Shown: positions 21,745 through 34,198 of the stretch, piece after piece | Layout of the letters: every line of letters starts with the position of its first letter | Numbering within the stretch: position 1 is the first letter of the stretch | NCBI GenBank assembly: GCA_030180135.1 | Contig: CM058232.1 | Span: 91,872,630 to 91,936,629, forward strand | DNA length: 64,000 nucleotides | DNA from: Orychophragmus violaceus | Taxonomy: Eukaryota > Streptophyta > Magnoliopsida > Brassicales > Brassicaceae | Direction: 5' to 3' | The notes under the pieces: model-generated | Databases searched by the model: none | Told to the model about the DNA's origin: nothing | What the model saw: the letters and a program-made list of their open reading frames with translations, nothing else | Program-made: the position numbers and the translations under genes

Positions 21745-24366
21745 TCAGGCACCAGGAGATCCTGACAGAGACTTTTTCTGTCTCTGTCCAAGTCTCCTCA
21801 TCCAAGGTGGCGAGTAGGCTGTTGCAGAATGCTCATGTCCAAGAAAAGATGGAGTAAAATGTGCTCCAGGATCTATAATCACATTGTCATCAGGCTGCTC
21901 ATCGTCTACATTCCTTATGGTGAATGTCTGCCCATCTATCAGTGGTCTACGCAGCTTATCCATCTCATAACGCAGCGGCTCATCTCCCAAATGGAGGTCT
22001 ATCAGGCTGTTCCTAACATCTATCACCGCTCCTGCTGTAGCCAAAAATGGTCTTCCAAGCAGTAATGCTTCATCCGGATCACAGTCATATCTCAGCACTA
22101 GGAAGTCTGTTGGAACTAAGTAGTTTCCAACTCTCACCGGGATGTCCATCAGGAGTCCTTCAGGAACTCGTATGGACTGATCAGCTAGGACAAGAGAGGT
22201 CCTAGTAGGAGTAAAATCTAGCATACCAAGCTTCTCTGCCACAGAGTATGGCATCAAACTTCCAGCAGCTCCTAAGTCACACAGAGAACGCCTGAAACTA
22301 TCCTCAACGATTGAACAATCAAGCACAAAGACTCCAGGATCAGGCAGCTTCTTTGGGATCTTGGTTAACAGAACATTACCAATATGCTGAGGAACTATAA
22401 CCACCCAGTCTCTCAGCTCTTCATCTAGAGGCAGCATCTTGTTCAAATACCTCTGCACACATGGATGATAAGGTGGATCATCAGAAGTTGGAATTTCTTC
22501 CAATTCTTCACCAATCTCCTCTAGCTTCTTAAGCTCTTCAATTTCTCGCTTAATCACTTCAGACACTGGGGAGTGTTGTCTAACAATCTGCGCATAAATC
22601 TCCTGTTGAGAGATCTCAGAGATTCCAGAGAATAAGCCATCAAGCTCTAAGTCTGCATCAATATCATCATCATTCATCAAATATGTCTGTCCACGACGTG
22701 CATCGATCGACACTAAGTGTGTGTCGATCGTTGCAGTTCTGCAATTTCCACCCGAGAGTTTTTCACCAAAATCCGGGATTTCTCCTTCCTTCACCAATTC
22801 AGCTGTACTTATCTCAAATTTTTCACCTAGATGAGATCCATCATTAACGTACACAGACCAGGCCTTAATATGAGTGTCTGCTAGTCCTTTTCCCTTTATT
22901 GAGCTGGAAATCTGGTTCACCTGAGTATCCAACTGCTTCATATGAGTGTTCAGGGACTCAAACTTCCCATTGAGGTCTTCATAGACAGCATCTAACTTCT
23001 TGTTGCAGTCCACAGAAATCTTGGTCTGACTCTCCATTAGTTGTTCCATCATAGCTTCCATTCTACTCTCATGAGCTGTAGGTGCAGGAGGAGTCTGATA
23101 GGATAAAGATCCATAGGTTCTCTGAGTACCTTGTCCAAAGGTCTCCTGAAAACCATTAGATGAGTTGCTGTTGAAAGCACTTTTCTGTCCTCCATTGAAG
23201 AATTTGTTTCCCTGTTGATTACCAAATCTGTTTCCTTGGAAACCAGATCCTCCGATGTAATTCACATCTTCTTCATGAGTGTCCTCCTCAGTCTGAATTA
23301 CTTCTACTTCTTGAGCGAAATGGACAGCTTACTTACCTGCTAGGAGATTGCAAACTTTGTCTAGCCTAGATCTAATATCAGCTATGTCAGAATTCTCTAC
23401 ACTTCCACCAGATTTCTTCCTCCTTTCATCCATAGTCTTGCAGCTGTTGCTGCCTATTAGATTCTCAATCAACTGCTTAGCCTGCGTAGGAGTCCTGGTG
23501 TTGAAGTTAGCATTACTGGAATTGTCCAGTGCAGACTGATATGGAAGATCTATGCCTCTGAAGAAAATGCCAATCAACTGAACTTCAGTGAATCCATGGT
23601 GTGGGCAGTCACGCTGATACTGCTTAAATCTCATCCAGGCAGTCTTTAAAGGCTCCACAGCTCCTTGGGAAAAGGTGAGTATGTCTTGTCTGGACTGGTC
23701 TGAGCGCGCATCATCATAGAAGTGACGCAGGAACTCACTCTTTAAAGCTGCCCAAGTAGTGTACTGAGCAGGTGCCAGCTGCTTTAGCCATGCACTAGAG
23801 TCTCCAGCAAGACTGTGCGGAAAGAGCTTAAGGAACAGATAGTCCGGGCAGACTCCATCATACTTCATGCCAGTGACTACGTCCTCAAACGAATCAATGT
23901 GATCCATAGGCTGCTCCGTTGGGTAACCATGAAATGCATTCTGTCTCATCAGCGAGTAGTAGATGGTTTTGATCTCAAAATCATTTCTTTCAAAAGTAGG
24001 AAGCACTAAAGCTGACCGGTTTGCATGATACTCATCCGGTCTGTTGTAGTCAGCTAAAGTCCTCTCACGTACAACCATCTCTCTACCTTGGGCCTGTCCA
24101 TGACCCTGGTTCTGCTCCTGTTGTTGTTGCTCAGGAGGATCGGGGATGACATTCCCTTCAGCATCAACCCTTTGCCAAGCAGCATTGTATGGGTTGTTAT
24201 CTCGGTCCCTCAGGGTACCTTCAGCATCACGTACCAGAATCAAACGCTCTCGTACCATCCTTTCTCTTCTTTCTCTTCTGTTAGCTCTCTCTAGACGTCC
24301 AAGTTCTTCAAGATCGAGATTAACTAAGTCCAAGTTCGGATTACTTCTAGTTTTCTGCGTCTGCAT
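21745..24366 (-). pseudogene. Element E Gag-protease with one in-frame stop
   Basis: The first ATG is at 24366-24364, just after the leader. The N-terminal part holds the Ty3 Gag capsid domain (LFPHSLAGDSSAWLKQL through GIFFRGIDLPYQ). At 23331-23329 a TAA interrupts the frame (CNLLAGK-stop-AVHFAQ); everything after it stays open for 500 codons. That second part has a Q/N/G linker, a coiled coil, an ID-repeat made by a CGATCG pair (22704/22725), and a retropepsin-like domain (CDLGAAGSLMPYSVAEKLG; LLLGRPFLATAGAVID). The protein ends SPPWMRRLGQRQKKSL. F has the same TAA, and in both it overlaps CAGGTAAGT, a consensus splice donor. It may be a simple nonsense change or a way to make Gag alone. 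No CCHC knuckle is seen. Confidence 0.82.
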
Positions 24367-24631
24367 AAACTGTCTGTAATCGTCCGGCAACGATCGATGC
24401 TATCAGTGCAACGATCGCTTCAATCTCTGAATCGCCTAGTGACGATCGATGCAAAGGGTGCAACGATCGACGCAATGCGAAATTGGTACCTGCGACAGAG
24501 AGAAAAACAGGCAAAAATCTGTAGCAAAAAAAACAAAAATAAAAACGAAAAGAAAACGAAAAATCCTAGTAAAACCCTAGGTTCTAAGCTATCGAAGACT
24601 CAAAGAGTCCCCGGCAACGGCGCCAAAAACT
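24367..24631 (-). other. Element E leader and primer binding site
   Basis: The primer site (complement of TGGCGCCGTTGCCGGGGA) is at 24608-24625, 6 nt from the LTR. The leader carries CGATCG pairs at 24443/24464 and 24391/24412 and a splice-like CAG/GTACC junction near 24490. Confidence 0.85.
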
Positions 24632-25256
24632 TGATAGGTGTCAGGTTTTATCCTATATCTAACTGCAAGTGCACAGTTCAGTAGTTGTAGTATATAGGTA
24701 TCGAATCCACTGGGACTCCATATTCAATAGCTCAAGAACAGGAAATTAAACTAGGAAGAAAGCAATATGATTGAATGAAAAGCAGTGCGAGAAAGTAAAC
24801 AGAAAACAGAGATTATTGGTTGTGAAAACAAGTTATTAAGAGCGCTAAGTCTAGGGCGTTCTCAGGAAATCAGACAAGCAGACAGTTCATTCAGCAAGGA
24901 TCTAATTAAGCACAGTTCTAGAACTCAAAACACAGATATAGAATTAACCAAATTCCTTTGCGGTAATTCTCTAAGTCTAATTGCAGCAAACCAAACTTTC
25001 GTTTGCGAGAACTAACAGATTAAACTAGCATTAATTCCAAGTTTGATATGTTCACAATTATCCTAAACCAAACTTTCGTTTGCGAGAAGTTTAATTGCTC
25101 AACCTAATTAGTTCAGATTCCTAAACGCCACTTCCGTGACGTATTTAGCAACCTAAGATCTAGATTCTAATTGATCAGGTTAGAACTAGCTTTAAGCACA
25201 ATTAGATTGAAGAACAGATATAGTTATGAATCCTTAACTGAAATAAACAAGTCTAG
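24632..25256 (-). repeat. Element E 5' LTR, part 1 (continues at 31876-32434)
   Basis: This is collinear with the beginning (plus-strand sense) of 19196-20389 up to 25256, where F starts. TCTAG at 25252-25256 is repeated at 31871-31875. Confidence 0.92.
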
Positions 25257-26448
25257 TGATAGGTTCTAAGTTTTACCCTATTCTAAACTGCAAGTGCACA
25301 GTATCGTCAAAGTAGTATATAGGGTTATCGAATCCACAGGGACACTTGGTCTCAATAGAATCAGAAACGTAGAGATTAATACTAGAAATAAAGCAAGTGG
25401 TGAATGAATTAAAAGCAAGGCAAGAAAGTAAACAGTAGCAAGTTGGTTGTGAAAGCAATAAACTAAAAGCGTCAAGCCTAGGGTGTTCTCAGGAAATCAG
25501 ACAAGCAGACAAGTTAATCAGTCAGGATCAAATTAAACTCAGTTCTAGAACTCCAATCACGAAAATAGAATTAACCAAATCTCTTTGCGAAAATCCTCTA
25601 AGTCTAAGTGCAGTAACCCAAATCTCTTTGCAATTACTAACATATTAAACTAGCATTAAGTTCAAGTTTGATATGTTCACAATTAAACTAAACCAAATCT
25701 CTTTGCGAATAATTTAATTGCTCAACCTAAATAGTTCAGATTCTAAAACACACTCTCGTGTCGAATTTAGCAACCTAAAATCTAGATTCTAATTGATCAG
25801 GTTAGAACTAGCTTTAAGCACAATTTAGTTTGAAGAACATTCTAATCATATGAATCCTTAACTGAATTAAACAAGTCTAGCAAGTCATCAAAACTTAATG
25901 AGAAACCCTAAACTTAACTATGGATCTACTCAGACATGATTGATGAAAACATAATCATAGAAATAATAGATTGCATATAAGAAATTAAATAGATAAAGGG
26001 GTTCGAAATCTTCTCCAAAATAACTGAAGTACAGGATTAGATCAGCCCCGAAAGTTCTAAAAATCTCTTAGCTCTAAGTATGAAAGTGTATCTAAAATAA
26101 AAGCCAAAACTCTAAATATATAGGCATAATCTCGACTGGGCTTCTGTGTAAATACTGGAACTATTCTGGGCTTCTCTGCAATTCTTCATAACTTGTTTAA
26201 CCGACGCGTACGGCCCATCTCGCTAGTGTGTCGACCGATGCACAATGTGTGCCGGTCGATGCATGATCAATAAATCGGACTGTGAGTTAAGCTCTCGGCC
26301 AAAACGTCCCAAAAGTCCCAAAATGCTCCAAATATCTCCAATTAGCTCCAAACCTGATTAAACATGTAAAAGACTCTAAACGAACACAAAAGACACTAAA
26401 AACACATCTATATCATGGCATAAAATGGGTAAAAACCATGATATATCA
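25257..26448 (-). repeat. Element F 3' LTR
   Basis: This 1192-bp reverse-oriented LTR has CGATCG-type cores at 26232/26253, both with one changed base (CGACCG, CGGTCG) but still 21 bp apart. Confidence 0.92.
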
Positions 26449-27749
26449 ACTCCCCCACACTTAGCCTTTGCTTGCCCTCAAGCAAAACAGAGAACTAGAA
26501 TGTTGTGAAGAGGTTTGAAAACTCTTCAGAAACTCTTTTCATCCTAGAAGCAGCAACACTCAGATTCCCCTTAGTAATCCACTGAAAGAATCACCTGCAA
26601 GATATCAAGACCAACATATACTTCCCCCACACTTAGCAACTGTCCTAAGTAAACTCCACAATCACATTCACGCATTCAAATTCTCCCTACTGACTTCTGC
26701 AAGTATTTAAGTGCGGTCTCACCTAAGGAGTATCGATCAAAGGGCACATGGGTTCTTACCTTACCAGCTCTAGACAACCATACTATCTTTCTCTAATCCC
26801 TTTCTTCTCTTTCCCTTCCTTAACAACTGATTTTTCCCCACTGGGTATCATTTTATTTTTTTTATCAGTGTTCTTCCCGTTAAGAGGTGTACTTTGGACA
26901 CATTCCATGGATCACATGAGAGAAAATAGTGTTTGCTACCATTCCCATGACCACTTCGGAGTTACTAACTCATCCGCAGTTTATTTTTTTTTATTATTAT
27001 TTTATGGAAGGGGAGAAGGGAACTAGATAGGACAGGTTTACAAGCTGTGTCAGAACTGACAAAGGAACCCGACACAAAGTATACCAAGCCCTTAGGTGAG
27101 AAAATCTAAGTCAGTATTAAGGGTGAAGTCAGTAAAAGGATCCTCTGATACCTGAAGTGATGTGGGTGTCCTCAGTAGGTTGATCTGCGTCTGGGTTTTC
27201 TAATAGTCAGAGATAATCTGCAGCTTCATCCCAATGGTTACTTAAGTTCCTGCAAGTGCTGCTAATCTTCTAAAAAATTCATTGTTTCTTACTTAAACAA
27301 ATTTTGACTCAATAAAACAAAAATTTTGAAAAATTTTAACTGACTCTAAGAAAACAAAAGAAAGAAGTTAGTAGAACCTCCCCCACACTTAGGACACACT
27401 GTCCCCAGTAGTGTCAAGCAAAGGATCGGTTAAAAGAAAGAAAATAAAAATTTGTTAATGGAATGGTTAGTTCTCTCGGGTTTTACCTCTGTCGCAGTCA
27501 GGCATCGATCGTTGCACTAGGTGCACCGACCGTTGCTGTGCAATTTTCGTTTTAACGATCGACACAATGGTGTGTCGATCGACGCATTGCGTTTTCATCC
27601 GAGACCTGCAAAAAAATCTCACCAAAACCAGAAACAAGCGTAAAATCCTATGAAAATACTAAAATCAAAATGCAAAAACGAAAACAGTGGGTTGCCTCCC
27701 ACTCAGCGCTTGTTTAAGGTCATTAGCTTGACCGGACGAGCAAGATCTT
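26449..27749 (-). other. Element F 3' non-coding region
   Basis: Stem-loop at 27686-27701, CGATCG pairs at 27506/27527 and 27556/27576, G-rich tracts at about 27379 and 26622, and the polypurine tract at 26449-26463. No gene is seen. Confidence 0.75.
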
Positions 27750-30394
27750 TTAGGTACCAAGAGAACCTGACAGAGACTTTTTCTGTCTCTGTTCAAGTCT
27801 CCTCATCCAGGGTGGTGAGTAGGCTGTCGTAGAATGCTCGCGTCCAAGAAAAGATGGAGTAAAATGCGCTCCATGATCTATAATCACAGTGTCATCCGGC
27901 TGCTCATCATCTGCTTCCATGATTGTAAATGTCTGCCCATCTATCAATGGTCTTCGCAGCTTATCCATCTCATAACGTAGCGGCTCATCTCCCAGGTGGA
28001 GGTCTATTAGACTCTGTCTAACATCAATCACAGCTCCTGCTGTAGCCAAGAATGGTCTTCCAAGCAGCAATGCTTCATCAGGATCGCAGTCATACTTCAG
28101 CACAAGGAAGTTCGTCGGAACTAAGTAGTTTCCAACTCTCACTGGAATGTCCTTTAAGAGTCCTTCCGGAACTCGTATAGACTGATCAGCTAGGACAAGA
28201 GAGGTCCTAGTAGGAGAAAAATCCAGCATCCCCAGCTTCTCTGCCACAGAATAAGGCATCATACTTCCAGCAACTCCTAAATCACAAAGAGAGCGCCTAA
28301 AACTGTCCTCGAAGATAGAGCAATCAAGCACAAAGACTCCGGGGTCAGGCAGCTTCTTCGGGATCTTGTTCAGTAGCACCTCACTAATGTATTGGGGAAC
28401 TATAATCACCCAGTCTCTCAGCTCTTCATCTAAAGGCAGCATCCTGTTTAAATACCTCTGCACACAGGGATGATAAGGTGGATCATCAGACGGTGGAATT
28501 TCTTCCAAGTCTTCACCAATCTCCTCTAGCTTCTTGAGCTCTTCAATCTCCTGTTTAATCACTTCAGACACCGAGGAGTGCTGTTTAATGATTTGTGCAT
28601 AGACCTCCTGTTGAGTAATCTCAATAACTCCAGGGAATAGGCGATCAAGCTCCAAGTCAGCATCTATGCCATTATCATCCGACAGGTCTGTCTGTTCACG
28701 CCCTGCAACGACCGACACTAAGGGTGTGTCGATCGTTGCAACACTGTGTTCACAACTTTCACCCGAGAGTTTTTCTCCAAAATCTGAAAATTCTTCCTCC
28801 TCTACCAATTCAGCCGTACTTAGCTCAAATTTTTCACCTTGGTGAGACCCATCATTAATGTACACAGACCAGGCTTTAATGTGGGTGTCTGCGACTCCTT
28901 TTCCCTTCATAGAACCTGAAATCTGATTCACCTGAGTATCCAGCTGCTTCATGTGAGTGTTCATAGACTCAAATTTTCCATTGAGATCCTCATATAAAGC
29001 ATCAATCTTCTTGTTGCAGTCCACAGAAGTCTTGATCTGACTCTCCAGCAGCTGTTCATTGTCTCCATCTTAGTCTCGAAAGCAGTGGGTGCAGGAGGTG
29101 TCTGATAAGATGAAGATCCGTAGGTTCTCTGAGCACTTTGTTCATAAGGCTTCTGAAAATTACTGGTCTGTCCAAAGCTTGAAGAGTTCTGATTGCCTGT
29201 GAAGGCACCTTTCTGTCCTCCACCGGAAAATCTGTTCCCAGATTGATATCCAAATATGTTTCCTTGGAAACCAGATCCTCCGATGTAATTCACATCTTCT
29301 TCCTGAGTGTCCTCCTCAGTCTGAATTACTTCTACTTCTTGAGCGAAATGGACAGCTTACTTACCTGCTAGGAGATTGCAAACTTTGTCTAGCCTAGATC
29401 TAATATCAGCTATGTCAGAATTCTCTACACTTCCACCAGATTTCTTCCTCCTTTCATCCATAGTCTTGCAGATGTTGCTGCCTATTAGATTCTCAATCAA
29501 CTGCTTAGCCTGCGTAGGAGTCCTGGTGTTGAAGTTAGCATTACTGGAATTGTCCAGTGCAGACTGATATGGAAGATCTATGCCTCTGAAGAAAATGCCA
29601 ATCAACTGAACTTCAGTGAATCCATGGTGTGGGCAGTCACGCTGATACTACTTAAATCTCATCCAGGCAGTCTTTAAAGGCTCCACAGCTCCTTGGGAAA
29701 AGGTGAGTATGTCTTGTCTGGACTGGTCTGAGCGCGCATCATCATAGAAGTGACGCAGGAACTCACTCTTTAAAGCTGCCCAAGTAGTGTACTGAGCAGG
29801 TGCCAGCTGCTTTAGCCATGCACTAGCGTCTCCAGCAAGACTGTGCGGAAAGAGCTTAAGGAACAGATAGTCCGGGCAGACTCCATCATACTTCATGCCA
29901 GTGACTACGTCCTCAAACGAATCAATGTGATCCATAGGCTGCCCCGTTGGGTAACCATGAAATGCATTCTGTCTCATCAGCGAGTAGTAGATGGTTTTGA
30001 TTTCAAAATCGTTCCTCTCAAAAGCAGGAAGCACTAAAGCTGACCGGTTTCTATGAAACTCATCCGGTCTGTTGTAGTCAGCTAAAGTCCTCTCATGGAC
30101 AACCATCTGTCTACCTTGGGCTTGTCCTTGACCCTGGTTCTGCTCCTGTTGATGTTGCTCAGGAGGATCAGGGATGACATTCCCTTCAGCATCAACCCTT
30201 TGCCAAGCAGCATTGTATGGGTTGTTATCTCGGTCCCTCAGGGTACCTTCAGCATCACGTACCAGAATCAAACGCTCTCGTACCATCCTTTCTCTTCTTT
30301 CTCTTCTGTTGGTTCTCTCTAGACGTCCAAGTTCTTCAAGATCGAGATTGACTAGCTCCAAGTTCGGATTACTTCTAGTTTTCTGCGTCTGCAT
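27750..30394 (-). pseudogene. Element F Gag-protease, multiply broken
   Basis: This is the homologue of the E and H proteins, starting at the ATG at 30394-30392. The capsid domain is intact until TAG at 29647-29645, replacing the Gln of FKQYQR. The same TAA as in E follows at 29359-29357. Near 29060 a small deletion shifts the frame within the coiled coil (METMNSC instead of MEAMMEQL). From 29024 the coiled coil and protease (CDLGVAGSMMPYSVAEKLG; LLLGRPFLATAGAVID) are open to the stop at 27750. The CGATCG pair in gag (28709/28730) is decayed at one core. The protein could not be made from this copy. Confidence 0.85.
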
Positions 30395-30683
30395 AAACTG
30401 TCGGTAATCGTCCAGCAACGACCGATGCTATCAGTGCAACGATCGATTCAATCTCAGAATCGCCTAGTGACGATCAACGCAAGGGATGCAACGATCGACG
30501 CAAGGGATGCAACGATCGACGCAAGGCGAAAGTCGTACCTGCGACAGAAAGAAACAGAGAAAAAGTTAGCAGATTATAAAAATAAAAACGAAAAACAAAA
30601 ATAAAAAGAAAAATTTCTAGTAAAAACCCTAAGTTCGGTCCTATCGAAGACTCAAAGAGTACCCGGCAACGGCGCCAAAAACT
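30395..30683 (-). other. Element F leader and primer binding site
   Basis: The primer site is at 30660-30677 with one mismatch to the tRNA-Asp complement. CGATCG cores lie at 30419/30440 and in a tandem triplet at 30471, 30492 and 30513, each step exactly 21 bp; the last two units are near-identical copies. Confidence 0.8.
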
Positions 30684-31870
30684 TGATAGGTTCTAAGTTT
30701 TACCCTATTCTAAACTGCAAGTGCACAGTATCGTCAAAGTAGTATATAGGGTTATCGAATCCACAGGGACACTTGGTCTCAATAGAATCAGAAACGTAGA
30801 GATTAATACTAGAAATAAAGCAAGTGGTGAATGAATTAAAAGCAAGGCAAGAAAGTAAACAGTAGCAAGTTGGTTGTGAAAGCAATAAACTAAAAGCGTC
30901 AAGCCTAGGGTGTTCTCAGGAAATCAGACAAGCAGACAAGTTAATCAGTCAGGATCAAATTAAACTCAGTTCTAGAACTCAAATCACGAAAATAGAATTA
31001 ACCAAATCTCTTTGCGAAAATCCTCTAAGTCTAAGTGCAGTAACCCAAATCTCTTTGCAATTACTAACATATTAAACTAGCATTAAGTTCAAGTTTGATA
31101 TGTTCACAATTAAACTAAACCAAATCTCTTTGCGAATAATTTAATTGCTCAACCTAAATAGTTCAGATTCTAAAACACACTCTTGTGTCGAATTTAGCAA
31201 CCTAAAATCTAGATTCTAATTGATCAGGTTAGAACTAGCTTTAAGCACAATTTAGTTTGAAGAACATTCTAATCATATGAATCCTTAACTGAATTAAACA
31301 AGTCTAGCAAGTCATCAAACCTTAATGAGAAACCCTAAACTTAACTATGGATCTACTCAGACATGATTGATGAAATCATAGAAATAATAGATTGCATATA
31401 AGAAATTAAATAGATAAAGGGGTTCGAAATCTTCTCCAAAATAACTGAAGTACAGGATTAGATCAGCCCCGAAAGCTCTAAGAATCTCTTAGCTCTAAGT
31501 ATGAAAGCGTATCTAAAATAAAAGCCAAAACTCTAAATATATAGGCATAATCTCGGCTGGGGCTTCTGTGTAAATACTGGAACTATTCTGGGCTTCTCTG
31601 CAATTCTTCATAACTTGTTTAACCGACGCGTATGGCCCATCTCGCTAGTGTGTCGACCGATGCACAATGTGTGTCGGTCTATGCATGATCAATAAATCGG
31701 ACAGTGAGTTAAGCTCTCGGCCAAAACGTCCCAAAAGTCCCAAAATGCTCCAAATATCTCCAATTAGCTCCAAACCTGATTAAACATGTAAAAGACTCTA
31801 AACGAACACAAAAGACACTAAAAACACATCTATATCATGGCATAAAATGGGTAAAAACCATGATATATCA
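30684..31870 (-). repeat. Element F 5' LTR
   Basis: This is 1187 bp and matches 25257-26448. The right copy of TCTAG follows at 31871-31875. Confidence 0.92.
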
Positions 31871-31875
31871 TCTAG

Positions 31876-32434
31876 CAAGTCATGAAATCCTATGTGAGAA
31901 ACCCTAAACCTAACAAAGAATCTACTCAGACATAGATAATGAAAACATAATCATATATTGAATAAATTGCATAGAAGATAAAGAATAAAAGGGGTTCGAA
32001 ATCTTCTTCAAATACAGATGAAGTAAAAGGTTCAGATCAGCCCCAAAAGCTCTAAAAATCCTCTGCTCTTAATTATGAAAGCGTAAGTAGATAAAACACC
32101 AAAAACTTAATTATATAGGTCTAATCTCGGCCAGGGGCTTCTTTGTAAATATCAGAAACTTCTGGATCAGAGTGCAATATCTTGACTCTTCATAAACCGC
32201 CGAGTTTCGGCCCATCTCGCTGGTGCAACGATCGATGCTAGAGTGCATCGATCGATGCATTCCTCTGTTTCGGACAGTGAACTCTATCTCTCGGCCAAAT
32301 ATCTCCAAAAAGTGCCATAATCACCAAATATGCTCCAAACCTGATTATACCTGTAAAAGAATCTAAAAGAACACAAAAGACACTAAAACACACTTATATC
32401 ATGGTCTAAAACTAGTAAAAACCATGATATATCA
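31876..32434 (-). repeat. Element E 5' LTR, part 2
   Basis: This completes the LTR begun at 24632-25256 and ends in ATATATCA at 32434. A CGATCG pair is at 32229/32249, as in the other E LTR. Confidence 0.92.
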
Positions 32435-33374
32435 ACAATCTGTTAAGGCTTGGCTCGGAAGTTGTTTTTCAATGAAAGACATGGGAGAAGCCGCGTATAT
32501 TCTTGGAATAAGAATCTATAGAGATAGATTAAACAAGTTGATTGGACTGTGTCAAGACACTTATATTGATAAAGTCTTACACAGGTTCAGAATGCAAGAT
32601 TCCAAAAAGGGCTTCATACCAATGTCTTATGGCATAAGTCTCAGCAAGAAGCAGTGTCCTGAGACACCTGCTGAGCGAGAACGCATGAGTCGGATTCCCT
32701 ATGCCTCGGCGTTGGGATCCATCATGTATGCCATGCTCTGTACTCGTCCAGATGTTGCTTGTGCTTTAAGCATGACGAGTAGATACCAATCGGATCCAGG
32801 TGAAAGTCACTGGACAGCAGTCAAGAATATTCTGAAGTATTTGAGAAATACTAAGGATAAATTCTTGGTGTACGGAGGAAGTGATGAGCTGGTAGTAAGT
32901 GGTTACACAGACGCAAGTTTTCAGACAGACAAAGATGATTTCCGATCACAATCTGGTTACATCTTCTGCCTGAATGGCGGTGCAGTCAGCTGGAAGAGTT
33001 CCAAGCAGGACACTGTAGCAGATTCCACAACTGAAGCTGAGTACCTCGCTGCTTCTGAAGCGGCAAAGGAGGCTGTTTGGATCAAGAAGTTCATCAATGA
33101 ACTTGGTGTGATTCCTAGCATTTCTGAGCCAGTGGCTTTGTATTGTGACAACAATGGAGCCATTGCGCAAGCAAAGGAACCTAGATCACACCAGAAATCC
33201 AAACACATAGAAAGGCGATATCATCTTATCCGTGATATTGTGAATAGAGGAGATGTGAAGATCAGCAGAGTCCCGACGGATGAGAATGTAGCTGATCCAC
33301 TGACTAAGCCCCTCCCGAGGCCTAAGCATGAGTTTCACACTGCTGCTGTAGGCATTAGATCTCTTAAGATATGA
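32435..33374 (+). CDS. Element C RT end and RNase H (last part of gag-pol)
   Basis: This is the third coding segment of C, in phase with 19195 once one copy of E's duplication is discounted. It starts in the RT thumb region (SVKAWLGSCFSMKDMGEAAY, ILGIRIYRDR), passes IPYASALGSIMYAMLCTRPDV, and contains the copia RNase H with its acidic residues in SGYTDAS, TTEAEYLA and LYCDNNGA, then HIERRYHLIRD and ADPLTKPLP. It ends at TGA 33372-33374. No internal stop is visible, so the integrase D-to-H change is the only obvious flaw in C's proteins apart from the two insertions. Confidence 0.93.
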
Positions 33375-34198
33375 TCTTGGTTTCAGTGGGAGTCATATTT
33401 GGTTTTTAGTTATGACTTGATGTTCGTAAAACATAATTTGGTTATGTTATTTTAATGAAATTGGTTCAGCATTATTTAATTGTGTTAATTAAATATATTG
33501 TCCCAAACTAATTTATGACATTTTATAGGTCATCAAGTATGTGACTTGATCATGAAACCCTATAAGCAATAAATGATATAAATTATAAATGGTCCCTGGT
33601 CGAGGTTGTTAAAATGGGACATTAACAACCACGTGAGACTAGTATGTGAGGTGACTGATGACTATGTTTCATGGAGTCATTAATAAGTGTGTTAAAGTCA
33701 ATCACATAGATATGTGTTAAAGAACACATGATCGGACTTGACCCGTCAATGAGAGCTCTACAAGATGTTATATGAGTGTCATAAGAGTTTCTCATTACGA
33801 CTAAAGAGTGTAGTCCTAAGACCTGAGTTCATCATGTCCTCTCTTATATGGATTGGTTCGTCTTGACGTTGTCAAACGTCAGCCGTAACTGGTGATTATA
33901 AAGACACTGATTAGGCGTATCGTGAGATATAAAAGAGACATGGATAGAACAAGATGGGATTTGTACCTCCTATATAACAGGAGTTAAATATCTCTGGGCC
34001 TATCGAAGATTTGATACTGGAAATGCGTGGCCGCGCTCAAACGAGGTGATTGTCAGTCGTTTGTTTTATCAGTACAAATCGGGATTCGATAAACGTGATC
34101 TAGCTTAATAAGGATGACACAGTTCTTGCCTTATGCTAGATTGAGATATAGCTACAAAGGGATTAAAGGAATAGATGATTCCAGTACAAGTGGGAGAT
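33375..34198 (+). other. Element C 3' non-coding region and polypurine tract
   Basis: No gene is seen. The region is collinear with the 3' regions of D and G and ends in AAGTGGGAGAT at 34188-34198, the polypurine tract. Confidence 0.8.

Larger units (their letters stand above)
25257..31870 (-). mobile_element. Element F: Athila-like gag-protease retrotransposon inside E's 5' LTR
   Basis: F is 6614 bp, on the minus strand, with LTRs 25257-26448 (3') and 30684-31870 (5') and an exact TCTAG duplication. It has the same plan as E and H: leader with CGATCG pairs, gag-protease only, stem-loop, G-rich tracts, polypurine tract. The LTRs differ by about 11 bases and a short deletion by eye (about 0.9%). 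Confidence 0.92.
19196..32434 (-). mobile_element. Element E: Athila-like gag-protease retrotransposon, inserted in C and split by F
   Basis: E lies on the minus strand. Its 3' LTR is 19196-20389 and its 5' LTR is 24632-25256 joined to 31876-32434 (F lies between). It has a tRNA-Asp-type primer site and one gag-protease region, with no RT, RNase H or integrase between the coding stop and the polypurine tract. Without F it is about 6.6 kb. LTR differences are roughly 1.2% by eye. Confidence 0.9.

Noticed and set aside
23348..24379. Plus-strand ORFs opposite the E and F gag genes
   Set aside because: They are shadows of a well-supported coding frame on the other strand and have low-complexity S/L-rich products.
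30465..30525. 21-bp repeats as a CRISPR array
   Set aside because: The spacers are too short, the repeats are palindromic cores within retrotransposons of a plant genome, and no cas gene is present.
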